A program made the position numbers and the translations under genes. Below the pieces are notes generated by a model, which was not told the origin of the DNA, ran no database searches, and saw nothing but the letters and a program-made list of their open reading frames with translations. A DNA stretch of 64,000 bases from the NCBI GenBank assembly GCA_903928345.1, contig CAIYQO010000194.1, positions 1 to 64,000 on the forward strand, read 5' to 3'. The stretch is from an uncultured bacterium (GTDB lineage Bacteria; Armatimonadota; Hebobacteria; CAIYQO01). This document shows positions 17,054 through 25,377 of this stretch, in pieces (position 1 is the stretch's first letter; each line of letters begins with the position of its first letter).

Positions 17054-17401
17054 CTACTGGCCTTCCTCGCTCGCTTCGTGCAGGCTGCGGGCGATGACGA
17101 GGAGGCGCTTGCGATCATCTTCGCTCAAACAAGCGTAATGATAGACAAGCTCCTCGGTGCCTTCCGGCTGCTTCTGCGCCGGGGGGAGCAGGCCGGCACG
17201 CCGGAACACCTCTTCCGGCGGGATACGCAGGGCACGCGCGATCTTCCGACCCACCTCTGGGCCGGGGTGCTGCTCGCCGGTCATTACACGGGAGACTTGC
17301 GCGGTGGTGATGCCGCTGCGCCGGGCGAGTTCCGCCTGATTCCACCCGCGGTTTTGCAGTTCCTGCTGAAGCCAGTCGGCGAAAGCCTGCTGTGTTGACA
17401 T
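17054..17401 (-). CDS. Xre/cI-type helix-turn-helix repressor
   Basis: The 115-residue protein has a single HTH_3 domain near residues 8-65 (ELARRSGITTAQVSRVMTGE as the recognition unit) and a short charged helical tail. It should bind DNA as a dimer. It is divergent from the zinc-ribbon cassette and a palindromic operator lies just upstream of its start, so it probably represses itself and the cassette. No peptidase or ImmA-like partner follows. Confidence 0.88.
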   Translation of the reverse strand: MSTQQAFADWLQQELQNRGWNQAELARRSGITTAQVSRVMTGEQHPGPEVGRKIARALRIPPEEVFRRAGLLPPAQKQPEGTEELVYHYACLSEDDRKRLLVIARSLHEASEEGQ

Positions 17402-17417
17402 CGGTGGTATTGTGCAA

Positions 17418-17451
17418 GAAAACATGCTACTATCTAGTAGCGATTGTTTTC
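17418..17451. promoter_or_regulatory. Palindromic operator between Xre gene and zinc-ribbon cassette
   Basis: GCTACTA (17426-17432) and TAGTAGC (17435-17441) are perfect complements two bases apart. Outside them GAAAACA (17418-17424) and TGTTTTC (17445-17451) also pair. It lies 17-50 bases upstream of the repressor ATG, the expected place for an autoregulated cI-type site. Confidence 0.65.
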
Positions 17452-17656
17452 TAGCTGAGTAGCAGTACCTCTGCCCAAACCAACTTAGGGAAGAGGCAAG
17501 TAGGAGTTTTACAGAGGCATTGCGAATGTCTCGAAGGGAGGTAAGCCTCCAATGGGTTTGCCTGACTGCTGATCCTTCCAGCCCTTGTCGAGAAAGGTAA
17601 ACGCCCCCTTTCAGCGAAACAGGGGAGGAAAGTCGGTATTGTACGAGGAGGAAACT

Positions 17657-19366
17657 ATGGCACTGAAGAAATGCCCGTTCTGCGCTGAGGAGATTCAAGA
17701 AGATGCGGTCTTCTGCAAGCACTGCAAGTCCGACCTGTCCGGTGCACCGATTCCGCCGAGACCGGAATCGAGCGCCGCGGCCACTGGAACCCCGCCGGTC
17801 CCCGGCGATACGCGCACATCAGCGGAAATTGACGGCAAAGCCGACCGCCGGGGTGCGGAGTTCGTCATGGGTCTGCTCGGTGGCATCTTTGGCATCGTCG
17901 CCGCCCTTTCCGGTCTCATGTTCAGCGGAGTCGGGGCCGCGATCGGGATGAAGGGCGCAGAGACTATCGGAAACCTTACCGTCGCCGCGATGCTGTTCTC
18001 GGTGTGGGGCATCGTGGGGGCAGCCGTCGTCCGACGCCACGGCAAGCTCGGTGGCCTCTTCATGACCGCCGCCGCCGTGGGCGGCATCGTCTCGATCTCG
18101 CTCTTCTTCGTGCTGCCGGGCGTGCTGCTCGGAATCGCGGGGATCATGGGCTTAGCAAAGAAGAACCAGGTGGGCGTAACGACGAAGTTCGCCATCTGGG
18201 CACCGGTCACCGTTGCCATCTTCGCCGCGTCTTTCGCCATCGGCATGGCTTCAAAACCGACCGCTGGTGTCGGGAAGGACAATATTGACACCAGCAAGGC
18301 CAACAAGGCGGGGGAGGACGTCGCCGTCGGCGAACTGGCCTACAACGTGTCCGCCGCCCGCTGGTCGGACGGCATCAAGGGGGAGATCACTTCCTACACG
18401 GGCTCATTCCTGATTGTAGATTTCGCCGTGGCGAATCTGGGCAAGGAAGAGGCCACAATCGATACTAGCATGTTCACGCTGGTTGACAACAAGGGCACCG
18501 AGTACAAGGCCGACCAGGATGCAACCGGTGCCATAAAAGGCGACCCGTATTTCCTCATGTCTACCCACCTGAACCCGAATATGAAGATTGTCGGCTCGGT
18601 CGCATTCAACTTGTCGAAACAGGAGAAGTTTCCGAAGCTCAAGGTGACTGGTGGAACGATGTCGTCGGATGCGAAGTTGATCGAGCTTGAGGCGCAGACA
18701 CAGACGGCAGCCCCACAACCAACGCCGCCGGCCGCTGCACCAATGACGGCAGTTCCGAATACCGGTACTACCGCTTCTTCCCAGGATAAGAAGGAAAGCG
18801 ATTCTGCAATAAAATTAATCGCTGATAAATACTATAAAGGTTCAGAGAAGAATCTTTACTGGGAAAAGATCGGCCCTGAAGCAATTGAAGTCCGGGAAAA
18901 AGAGGACTTAGGAAGTGGTAACTTAACCACCTCTGAAGCATATTTGATTGTAAAGGGACAAGTAATCGCTAGGGAGTTTGATGAAAAAAGCACCGTCGAT
19001 GCTTATAATGATACTGTATCAAAGTACAGATCAGGTACAGTGGTTGACAACACCAAAGATGCCGGTACGGCCAACGGACGCTGGGCATGGACGACACAAC
19101 GGATAGCAACTGATAATGAACTATCCCAATTGTCAAGCGATGATCTCGAACTGATGCGAAACGAGATATATGCACGGCACGGCTGGGTCTTCAAACGGAA
19201 AAACCTTCAGGACTATTTCACAAAACAGTCCTGGTATAAGGCAAAGGGAACTACTGCGAACCGAGATTCTGTCAATGGTCAGATTGCTAAGGGCCTTAGC
19301 GCTATCGAGAAACGCAACATCGACCTGATCAGCAAGGCCGAAAAAAATTCATCGGTCGGCGACTGA
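17657..19366 (+). CDS. Zinc-ribbon membrane protein with DUF4352-like and YARHG domains
   Basis: Domain order in 569 residues: zinc ribbon (CPFCAEEI..CKHC, residues 6-25), a linker, four hydrophobic helices (about 70-205), a DUF4352-like beta domain (about 225-345; WSDGIKGEITSYTGSFLIVDFAV), a Gln/Pro/Ala linker, and a C-terminal YARHG domain with Y505-A-R-H-G509 preceded by LMRNEI. YARHG domains are typically extracellular. The last 200 codons are markedly more AT-rich than the first part, suggesting a mosaic gene. GAGGAGG lies 6 bases before the ATG. The amidase gene follows immediately. Confidence 0.85.
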   Translation: MALKKCPFCAEEIQEDAVFCKHCKSDLSGAPIPPRPESSAAATGTPPVPGDTRTSAEIDGKADRRGAEFVMGLLGGIFGIVAALSGLMFSGVGAAIGMKGAETIGNLTVAAMLFSVWGIVGAAVVRRHGKLGGLFMTAAAVGGIVSISLFFVLPGVLLGIAGIMGLAKKNQVGVTTKFAIWAPVTVAIFAASFAIGMASKPTAGVGKDNIDTSKANKAGEDVAVGELAYNVSAARWSDGIKGEITSYTGSFLIVDFAVANLGKEEATIDTSMFTLVDNKGTEYKADQDATGAIKGDPYFLMSTHLNPNMKIVGSVAFNLSKQEKFPKLKVTGGTMSSDAKLIELEAQTQTAAPQPTPPAAAPMTAVPNTGTTASSQDKKESDSAIKLIADKYYKGSEKNLYWEKIGPEAIEVREKEDLGSGNLTTSEAYLIVKGQVIAREFDEKSTVDAYNDTVSKYRSGTVVDNTKDAGTANGRWAWTTQRIATDNELSQLSSDDLELMRNEIYARHGWVFKRKNLQDYFTKQSWYKAKGTTANRDSVNGQIAKGLSAIEKRNIDLISKAEKNSSVGD

Positions 19367-19381
19367 TTGACGGGGGATAAA

Positions 19382-20167
19382 TTGTCACAGCTACTTGACT
19401 ACAAACTGAGAACTATCCATATGGTGTCGTCTTCCTTGATGATGCTCTGCATCCTGACAGCCATATTGACGGTAAAAGCTTTGGTGTCGCCCGCGTGGTG
19501 CCGAGATGCTACGGCACCACGCCAAGCACCTCTACCAGTCATCTGTATCGACCCCGGTCACCCATCTGAAACCAACCCAGGCGCTGCAGTGCAAAATGGG
19601 TTACGCGAAGTGGAAGTGGTCTACGATGTCGCCCTGGAACTGAAAAGCATTCTGGAAGACGAAGGTGTCGCACAGATAGTGCTGACGCGAAGATTCCGCG
19701 GTTATGACGCGCACCATCCCGTGATCGTCACCAACCGGAAACGCGCGGAAATTGCGAACGACGCCCATGCATTCCTGTTTCTGCGCCTACATTGTGATAC
19801 TGGAAAAGGTTCGGGCTTTACCCTGTACTATCCGAACAGACAGGGGAAAAAATTCGGTGTGACCGGGCCTTCTGCCGCAGTGCGAGAAGCAAGTGAGAAG
19901 GCAGCCGTTGCCGTGCATAAGGGTATGCAAGGAGTACTCGTGCCTGCTACGCTCCACGATAACGGTGTCAAAGGCGAGAGCGCCACTTTCGTCGGTGGCA
20001 AACAGGGCGTGCTCACCGGCTCCATCTTTAGCAAGGTGCCAACAGTAACTGTGGAGATGGCCGTATTGAGTAATCGTCATGACGCAGTATGGATCAGCAG
20101 CAAAGAGGGGAGACACCAAATGGCCCAGGCGCTGGCACGAGGTGTTACCCAATACCTTGGAAAATAG
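19382..20167 (+). CDS. N-acetylmuramoyl-L-alanine amidase (Amidase_3)
   Basis: This zinc amidase should cleave the stem peptide from muramic acid in peptidoglycan. It has the first zinc histidine in CIDPGHPSE, the glutamate in LREVEVVYDVALEL, the second histidine in LFLRLHCD and the catalytic glutamate in TVEMAVLSN. A signal or anchor helix precedes the domain. The start is uncertain: TTG at 19382 follows GGGGGA, an ATG at 19421 is also possible, and a TTG at 19367 directly abuts the previous stop. The product is about 250-266 residues. It is tightly linked to the YARHG gene and precedes the M48 gene by 26 bases. Confidence 0.85.
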   Translation: MSQLLDYKLRTIHMVSSSLMMLCILTAILTVKALVSPAWCRDATAPRQAPLPVICIDPGHPSETNPGAAVQNGLREVEVVYDVALELKSILEDEGVAQIVLTRRFRGYDAHHPVIVTNRKRAEIANDAHAFLFLRLHCDTGKGSGFTLYYPNRQGKKFGVTGPSAAVREASEKAAVAVHKGMQGVLVPATLHDNGVKGESATFVGGKQGVLTGSIFSKVPTVTVEMAVLSNRHDAVWISSKEGRHQMAQALARGVTQYLGK

Positions 20168-20193
20168 GTTAAGGCATGAAAGGAGGTTCAGTA

Positions 20194-21681
20194 ATGCCGA
20201 TCACCTTCAATTGTCCGCACTGCCAGACCAGCATCACGACAACGGACTCCGGGGCGGGGCAACAGGGGAAATGCTCCTCATGTGGTGCAACCGTCATTGC
20301 GCCAAGTCTGGTAACTGTGCCAGTCTTTGAACAAACACCGCTGCCAATAGCATCGGAGCCCCCCGAACAGGTGATGCCTGCAACGAAACACTGTCCGAAG
20401 TGCGGAGAGGTCGTTCGGGCGGAAGCCGTGTTGTGTAAGCATTGCAAAGCGTCTTTGAAGGAGGATCCTGCATTAGCACCTCCATTTGCGGTTCCTGCGA
20501 CAAAGGTATGCCCGTTATGCGCGGAGGAAATCCGCGCAGAGGCCAAATTATGCAAGCACTGCAAATCTCCGCAACCGTCAACGGTCGAACCCCCGTGCTC
20601 GACCGTGGCGCATATGCCCCAGCACACAGAACAAACATCTTCTCTGGCAACGCTCAAAGCAGCGGAGATGAATGTTACTTCATCCGCAAGCCCACCAAAG
20701 CATACCGCTGTCACCGTTGATACTCACGCCGGTTCCCCGGTACTGCCGTCGAATATCCGGTGGCCAGAAATCGTCACCCAGCTCAGTTCGCGGGGGTCAC
20801 TTGGGCTGCGGAGCCATGTCGGCAGGACCATCGGCTGGTTTCTGCTCGCAAACACCGCAGTGGTGCTCGTGATGGCGATAGTGTCCTGCGGTGTTCTGGC
20901 GATTCCGGTGCTGGCCTTGGGGTGCATCGCGCCGTTCATCATCTTGGCCTTGTCGAAATGGCTCGCACGGCGCGTACACCAAATGCAGCAGGTGATCGAC
21001 GGGCAATTCCGCACCGAAGGCGAAGGACAACTCTTTCGCCTGGTCGCAAGCCTTGCACGGCGTGCGGACTTGCCGAAAACGCCCGAAGTGTGGATTTACG
21101 ACAGCGACGACATGAATGCCTTTGCCACCGGTCCGAGCCGCAGCCGTGCGATGGTGGCATTCAGTACGGGGTTGCTGAAAAACATGGATGAACGCGGCAT
21201 CGCGGCGATTGCCGCCCACGAGATCGCCCATGTCGCCAGCGGCGATATGCTGACCCTTACCGTGGTGCAAAGCGTGGTGAACGCCATCGCGCTGATCATC
21301 ACGATCCCGCTTTGGATAGTGAAAGCCCTCGCCTTCTTTTCGGAAGAGGTCGGCGTGCTGATGTACTGGCTGATCAGCATTGTGTCCTGGCTGATAACCG
21401 CTGTGGTGCTGTGCCTGGGCAATCTGGTCGTGCTGGCCTTTTCACGCAAGCGGGAGTATGAAGCGGACGCCCTCGCCGCCCGACTCCTTGACCCCGGCGC
21501 GATGATCCATGCGCTGCAGACCCTGGGCACTGAAGTTCCCCTCTTCCCGGAAGCGCAGAAATCCTATGCCGCCTTCAAAATCAACAATGCTAGCAGTTGG
21601 GCCAGTATCTTTTCAACACATCCGAGCATCGAGCAGCGAGTCAAGCGTTTAGCAATGCTTGATTCACGGGTTGCTAAGTAA
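20194..21681 (+). CDS. M48-family zinc metalloprotease with three N-terminal zinc ribbons
   Basis: The 495-residue protein starts with three four-cysteine ribbons (CPHC..CSSC, CPKC..CKHC, CPLC..CKHC, residues 7-123), then two or more membrane helices, then an HtpX-like M48 domain with H342-E-I-A-H346 and the third-ligand motif EYEADALAARL. HtpX-type enzymes degrade misfolded membrane proteins. The ribbons are unusual for the family and match those of the neighbouring genes. The ATG at 20194 is chosen because AAAGGAGG lies between it and an earlier ATG. Confidence 0.88.
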   Translation: MPITFNCPHCQTSITTTDSGAGQQGKCSSCGATVIAPSLVTVPVFEQTPLPIASEPPEQVMPATKHCPKCGEVVRAEAVLCKHCKASLKEDPALAPPFAVPATKVCPLCAEEIRAEAKLCKHCKSPQPSTVEPPCSTVAHMPQHTEQTSSLATLKAAEMNVTSSASPPKHTAVTVDTHAGSPVLPSNIRWPEIVTQLSSRGSLGLRSHVGRTIGWFLLANTAVVLVMAIVSCGVLAIPVLALGCIAPFIILALSKWLARRVHQMQQVIDGQFRTEGEGQLFRLVASLARRADLPKTPEVWIYDSDDMNAFATGPSRSRAMVAFSTGLLKNMDERGIAAIAAHEIAHVASGDMLTLTVVQSVVNAIALIITIPLWIVKALAFFSEEVGVLMYWLISIVSWLITAVVLCLGNLVVLAFSRKREYEADALAARLLDPGAMIHALQTLGTEVPLFPEAQKSYAAFKINNASSWASIFSTHPSIEQRVKRLAMLDSRVAK

Positions 21682-21731
21682 TTGATCGTTTGGCAGCACG
21701 CCACATATAAGACAAGGAAGGAGATCGTTCA

Positions 21732-22970
21732 ATGGCCGCAAGATCATGCCCATTCTGTGCGGAAGAAATCGCTGAAGAGGCAACCCGCTGCGAACATTGC
21801 GGGTCTGTCCTCACGACTACCGCCCCGGAAATACCGGTGCAGAGTGTTCCGACGGCAGAGCACACCTCGACTCCCCTTTCCTCCCAACTTGACGGCGACA
21901 CCCCCCCGCCGCGCAGGGGATGGGTGCCGGGTTTTCGGACGAATGTGTGGTGGAAAAAAGTCCTCGCCGTGTGGGGCTACCTTATGGGTAGCCTGATGAT
22001 ACTGATGCCACTGTTTTCATCTGAAAACGGATTGCGCGATAAAATAACAGACGCGTTCATGTTTTCGGTGCTCATACTGCCAATCTTCGTTGTGACAACG
22101 GATTTCCTTGAGGCGCGCACCCGCCTGCTGGGGAAGAAAGCAAACTCGAAGGGTATGCGCGCGATGGCGAACATTGGCGTGATATTTCTTAGCTTTATAC
22201 TGATGGGACTGCTCAACGGCGTGCATTCGCCGGAATACCAGGCACGTGCGGCAACTGCCCAACAGGAGGATGCCAAAGTCGAGGAGGCAAAAAAGCGCGA
22301 GGATACGCAACGCAACGAGATTGCTCGCTTCGAAGCTGAGAAGAAGCGGGAGCAGAAACGAACGGATAAGGCACGCGCTAAACAAGAGCGCCAGCGCGTC
22401 GCGACCGTCGAACAGGATACCGGTGACCAACAACAAACTGAAACTGAGGCAGCCAAAGCAGATGATCAGCAACCGGAGCAAACTAAAAATGCTGACAAAA
22501 CGGAAGATCGGGTGGCAGCGGCAAACGCTCGACAGCAGGAGAAGCGTCAGCATGAGGCTGAAAAGCAGGCAACGCGTGATCAAAAGCGCCAGGAGCGCGA
22601 ACAGCGCAGCGCGGCGCGCCATGAGCACGTTGCAGAAATTAAATCTCACACACGCGAGGCGATTAACAATGAACTTCACCCCTTGGAAATGGTCGATGCG
22701 CACGTTGAGACTGACGAATTTGGCATCAGGCACATTGTCGGCACGGTACATAACCGCTCGCGCTTTCCATATGAGGTAGTGCAGATCGAATTCAATATTT
22801 ACGATGTGAATCACACGCAAGTCAAAAGCGCATTCTCTAACGTCACTGGTTTGGAAGCGAACGGTACATGGAAATTCGACGCGGTAGTTCTCACTGACGT
22901 AGACCCGATCTACTGTAAAAAGAGCGACTTGTGGGGGAAAAAGAAGTTGCCAGGTTTCCTGGGTCTATAA
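21732..22970 (+). CDS. Zinc-ribbon membrane protein with long coiled coil and FxLYD domain
   Basis: In 412 residues: zinc ribbon (CPFCAEEI..CEHC, 6-23), a linker, three hydrophobic segments (about 75-165), a highly charged Lys/Arg/Glu/Gln coiled coil (about 175-315), and a C-terminal FxLYD-type beta domain (IRHIVGTVHNRS, VVQIEFNIYD). Topology suggests the coiled coil and beta domain are on one face and the ribbon on the other. AAGGAG lies 8 bases before the ATG. It is last in the cassette and is followed by a strong hairpin. Confidence 0.8.
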   Translation: MAARSCPFCAEEIAEEATRCEHCGSVLTTTAPEIPVQSVPTAEHTSTPLSSQLDGDTPPPRRGWVPGFRTNVWWKKVLAVWGYLMGSLMILMPLFSSENGLRDKITDAFMFSVLILPIFVVTTDFLEARTRLLGKKANSKGMRAMANIGVIFLSFILMGLLNGVHSPEYQARAATAQQEDAKVEEAKKREDTQRNEIARFEAEKKREQKRTDKARAKQERQRVATVEQDTGDQQQTETEAAKADDQQPEQTKNADKTEDRVAAANARQQEKRQHEAEKQATRDQKRQEREQRSAARHEHVAEIKSHTREAINNELHPLEMVDAHVETDEFGIRHIVGTVHNRSRFPYEVVQIEFNIYDVNHTQVKSAFSNVTGLEANGTWKFDAVVLTDVDPIYCKKSDLWGKKKLPGFLGL

Positions 22971-22992
22971 TTATCGAAAGGTTACAATCCGC

Positions 22993-23029
22993 AGGCCGGT
23001 CGGGGAAGGAATCCTCCCCCGACCGGCCT
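22993..23029 (+). terminator. Hairpin ending the zinc-ribbon cassette
   Basis: AGGCCGGTCGGGG at 22993 pairs with CCCCGACCGGCCT ending at 23029, a 13-base stem 22 bases past the FxLYD stop. The following T-tract is short (TTGTGTT). Confidence 0.7.
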
Positions 23030-23369
23030 TGTGTTACGATGCCGGCGAGCGTCAGCACGCCGAACCTTCACGCGCCCGCGCGCGATTTCCATCTCCAGAA
23101 AGCTTCATATTGGCAGTCCAGGGGTATCGCGCTAGCAGGGAAATTCGTTTTTGATCCTTTTCAACTCACCTCGGTATCCGGGGTGATCACCGCTCTGTAA
23201 AGCGGAGACGACGATATTGATAGGTGACTGAGTCCGTCCCTTTCGGTCGCCTAAAGCTGTTGGCGAAAAGTTCCTCTTTCGGGACACATATCATGCCCGT
23301 GAAGCCTCAATTGAGGCCAGTGCCCAACCTGCCCACCAGGTTGGGCGCTTTTCGTTTGAGGAGGCTATG
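23030..23369 (+). ncRNA. Structured leader upstream of the RadC operon, possible attenuator
   Basis: No gene is supportable here. From about 23215 the sequence is rich in small dyads, then comes GCCTCAATTGAGGC (23304-23317), then the hairpin GCCCAACCTG/CAGGTTGGGC (23322-23346) followed by GCTTTTCG, a terminator-like shape just before the RadC ribosome-binding site. This order suggests transcription control of the operon, but could also be an origin or recombination site. One boundary of the mobile element should lie in or near this stretch. Confidence 0.4.
23322..23346 (+). terminator. Terminator-like hairpin 20 bases before RadC
   Basis: Ten-base stem GCCCAACCTG/CAGGTTGGGC with loop CCCAC, followed by GCTTTT. 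Because a gene start follows at once, it looks like an attenuator rather than an operon end. Confidence 0.5.
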
Positions 23370-23804
23370 ATGCGTATTCCAATCTACCGCGTGGAACTTG
23401 TCCGGGAGGCGTCCATCACCGCGCCGTCGCGGCAAATCCAATCACCCGCAGACGCCTGCGAAATTTTACGCGCCTTCATCGGTGACACCGACCGCGAGCA
23501 CTTTGTGGTGCTGCTACTCGACACCCGCAACAAGGCCATCGGGATCAACACCGTCAGTGTCGGCCATTTGAACGCCAGCGTGGTGCACCCCCGTGAGGTG
23601 ATGAAGCCGGCGATCCTGTCCAGTGCCGCCAGCATCATCCTGTGCCACAACCACCCAAGTGGCGACCCCGACGCCAGCGCCGAGGATTTGGCGCTCACCG
23701 CCCGCTTGAAGCAGGCCGGGGAAATGCTGGGCATCCCCGTGCTCGATCACCTGATATTGGGCGAGCCGGGGTTCGTGAGCATGAAGGAGCGTGGCTACCT
23801 ATGA
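23370..23804 (+). CDS. radC: RadC-family JAB-domain protein of mobile-element type
   Basis: The 144-residue product is a bare RadC/JAB domain without the N-terminal HhH region of chromosomal RadC, the form common on plasmids, ICEs and phages. The metal motif is H93-N-H95-PSGDPDAS-A-E-D106, fitting HxHx10D. Its role is not established; it is often found next to anti-restriction genes. I use the second of two adjacent ATGs because GAGGAGG is then 5 bases away. It is the first gene of a plus-strand operon reaching 27403. Confidence 0.9.
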   Translation: MRIPIYRVELVREASITAPSRQIQSPADACEILRAFIGDTDREHFVVLLLDTRNKAIGINTVSVGHLNASVVHPREVMKPAILSSAASIILCHNHPSGDPDASAEDLALTARLKQAGEMLGIPVLDHLILGEPGFVSMKERGYL

Positions 23805-24165
23805 CAACAAGGGAAACGCGCAAAAAGCTCACAAGGAGCAAGCTGTCGCCTACATTATTCGTGGCGGAAACCGATGCCCGTGCTGTGGTTTCGACGAGCC
23901 GTGGCGCTCGGAGATCACCTTCGAGGACGGCGTGTATTTGCAGACGTGCGAGTGTCCGTACTGCAAACTCTCCTGGCACGACGTGGCCCCGCTCACCGAC
24001 ATCGTGCTGCCGGACGAAAACGGCGATTCCGTAACTTACTCTATTCGTGCGTTCCGGCCGGATGAAACGGAGGCCATCGCGCGCGCCATCGTCCTGCTGA
24101 GCGCGGCAGGATGCAATGATTCGGCGGCGGTGCTGGAGTGCCTACTGCGAGAGAATGCGCCGTGA
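23791..24165 (+). CDS. Small zinc-finger-like protein of unknown function
   Basis: Not recognised. The 124 residues contain CPCCGFDEPW near residue 29 and CECPYC about 25 residues later, a probable four-cysteine zinc site, followed by an acidic, helical half (DENGDSVTYSIRAFRPDETEAIARAI). The only start preserving the first cysteines is GTG at 23791, which overlaps the end of radC by 14 bases; the AAGGAG there is very close, so translation may be coupled. Confidence 0.65.
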   Translation: MATYDNKGNAQKAHKEQAVAYIIRGGNRCPCCGFDEPWRSEITFEDGVYLQTCECPYCKLSWHDVAPLTDIVLPDENGDSVTYSIRAFRPDETEAIARAIVLLSAAGCNDSAAVLECLLRENAP

Positions 24166-24215
24166 CATGCACGCCAATTGCAACCATCTCTGCGTTTGAC
24201 TGAAAGGAGTGCCAC

Positions 24216-24590
24216 TTGATTACCTTTGAAACCGACGATGTGCTGACTGGCGACAAACCGCACGGTCTGCCCGCCGCGCAGTGGGAAGCAGCCCGCGATG
24301 TGGCCGAACTACACCTGCACGAAGAATACTGCACCTTCTTCGTGCCCGAAAACGCCGAAGACCTGTCCATCGGCGGGATGATCTCCGCCCTGGCGTGCGA
24401 CGGCATGAGCGTCGCCGCCGCCATCGGCACCCGGATACCCGTCGCCAGCGCGACCGTGTTCGCGGCAACAATCAACGTCACCGCCTACTACGCGGACGTG
24501 CTGCTGCTGATGCTGGACGCGGACTGGATTCCCGCCGACGTTCGGCAATCCATCGCCCAGAAATCCCGTGAAGGAGACGACGATGCTTGA
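24216..24590 (+). CDS. Small acidic protein of unknown function
   Basis: Not recognised. The 124 residues include about 21 acidic and six basic ones. It starts at TTG with AAAGGAG 7 bases upstream. The next gene overlaps its 3' end by eight bases, typical of a compact phage- or plasmid-type operon. Confidence 0.65.
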   Translation: MITFETDDVLTGDKPHGLPAAQWEAARDVAELHLHEEYCTFFVPENAEDLSIGGMISALACDGMSVAAAIGTRIPVASATVFAATINVTAYYADVLLLMLDADWIPADVRQSIAQKSREGDDDA

Positions 24591-25005
24591 GTTTACCCAT
24601 GAGAATCTGCTCAACGACGATTCACCAGCCGGGCTCACCCCCCGGATGGCGTCTTTGGTGGCCTGCTGCGCGCAGGTTGCCAGGGAGTGCGTTGAGGCTG
24701 TCGAGGACGGCATGGACTACTTCGACGATGGCGGCCTGCGCTTTGCTATCGTCACCGAACTCGCCGACCTGTGGCCGGACGGCGCGCTTTCTGCGTTCCT
24801 GAGCGTCACCGGCGACCCGTTGCCGGAAACGCTTTACCGACTTGAGGGGTGCGACCGCCAGGACTACCTGCACGCGCACCTGCTGGTGCTCTCCGTCAGC
24901 GACACCAGCGCCGACTACCTACTCATCCCCGATGATTGCCTGACTTCCGGCTGGGTGCAGATGATGGATGATCTTCATCCGGCGGAGGAAAGCGTCGCCG
25001 TTTAA
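24583..25005 (+). CDS. Strongly acidic protein without lysine, candidate DNA mimic
   Basis: Not recognised. Counting by eye, 140 residues hold about 27 Asp/Glu, five Arg and no Lys, a net charge near -22. It contains clusters such as EAVEDGMDYFDDGG and LLIPDDC. Proteins of this kind on mobile elements (ArdA, Ocr) mimic DNA to block restriction enzymes, but no sequence match is claimed. AAGGAG lies 7 bases before the ATG. Confidence 0.65.
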   Translation: MLEFTHENLLNDDSPAGLTPRMASLVACCAQVARECVEAVEDGMDYFDDGGLRFAIVTELADLWPDGALSAFLSVTGDPLPETLYRLEGCDRQDYLHAHLLVLSVSDTSADYLLIPDDCLTSGWVQMMDDLHPAEESVAV

Positions 25006-25023
25006 CGTCACCAAGGAGACCAT

Positions 25024-25377
25024 ATGCCTTACACGTGGACCGACCCGGACGTCTTCATCTCCCACGGCGGGGTGGACGTCTTTAATGTCTACCCGGACAA
25101 CTGCGCCAACGATCCCCCGTCTGAGTGCCGGTTCGGCTTCGACCCGGCATGCGCGGATGACTGCGACGATCGCGTTTTCGATGTCGATGATGTCACCCCT
25201 CTGCTGCCGGTAGCGACCCGCATGGCGTGCGCCGGCGAAGCTGCGGCGCTCATTACGGTGCTGATCGACGCCGGCTACCTCACCGCGGACGGCTTCGTTA
25301 TCGACGGTATGCTGCATACCGACGCCAGAAGCATCCGCTTGGCGGTGGCCGCAATGCGAGGGGATGGTGACGCATGA
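25024..25377 (+). CDS. Strongly acidic small protein
   Basis: 117 residues with about 21 Asp/Glu, six Arg and no Lys. The N-terminal TWTDPDVFISHGGVDVFNVY recalls short plasmid/ICE proteins of unknown role that begin the same way. The middle ACADDCDDRVFDVDDV is very acidic. CAAGGAG precedes the ATG and the next gene overlaps the stop by four bases. Confidence 0.65.
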   Translation: MPYTWTDPDVFISHGGVDVFNVYPDNCANDPPSECRFGFDPACADDCDDRVFDVDDVTPLLPVATRMACAGEAAALITVLIDAGYLTADGFVIDGMLHTDARSIRLAVAAMRGDGDA

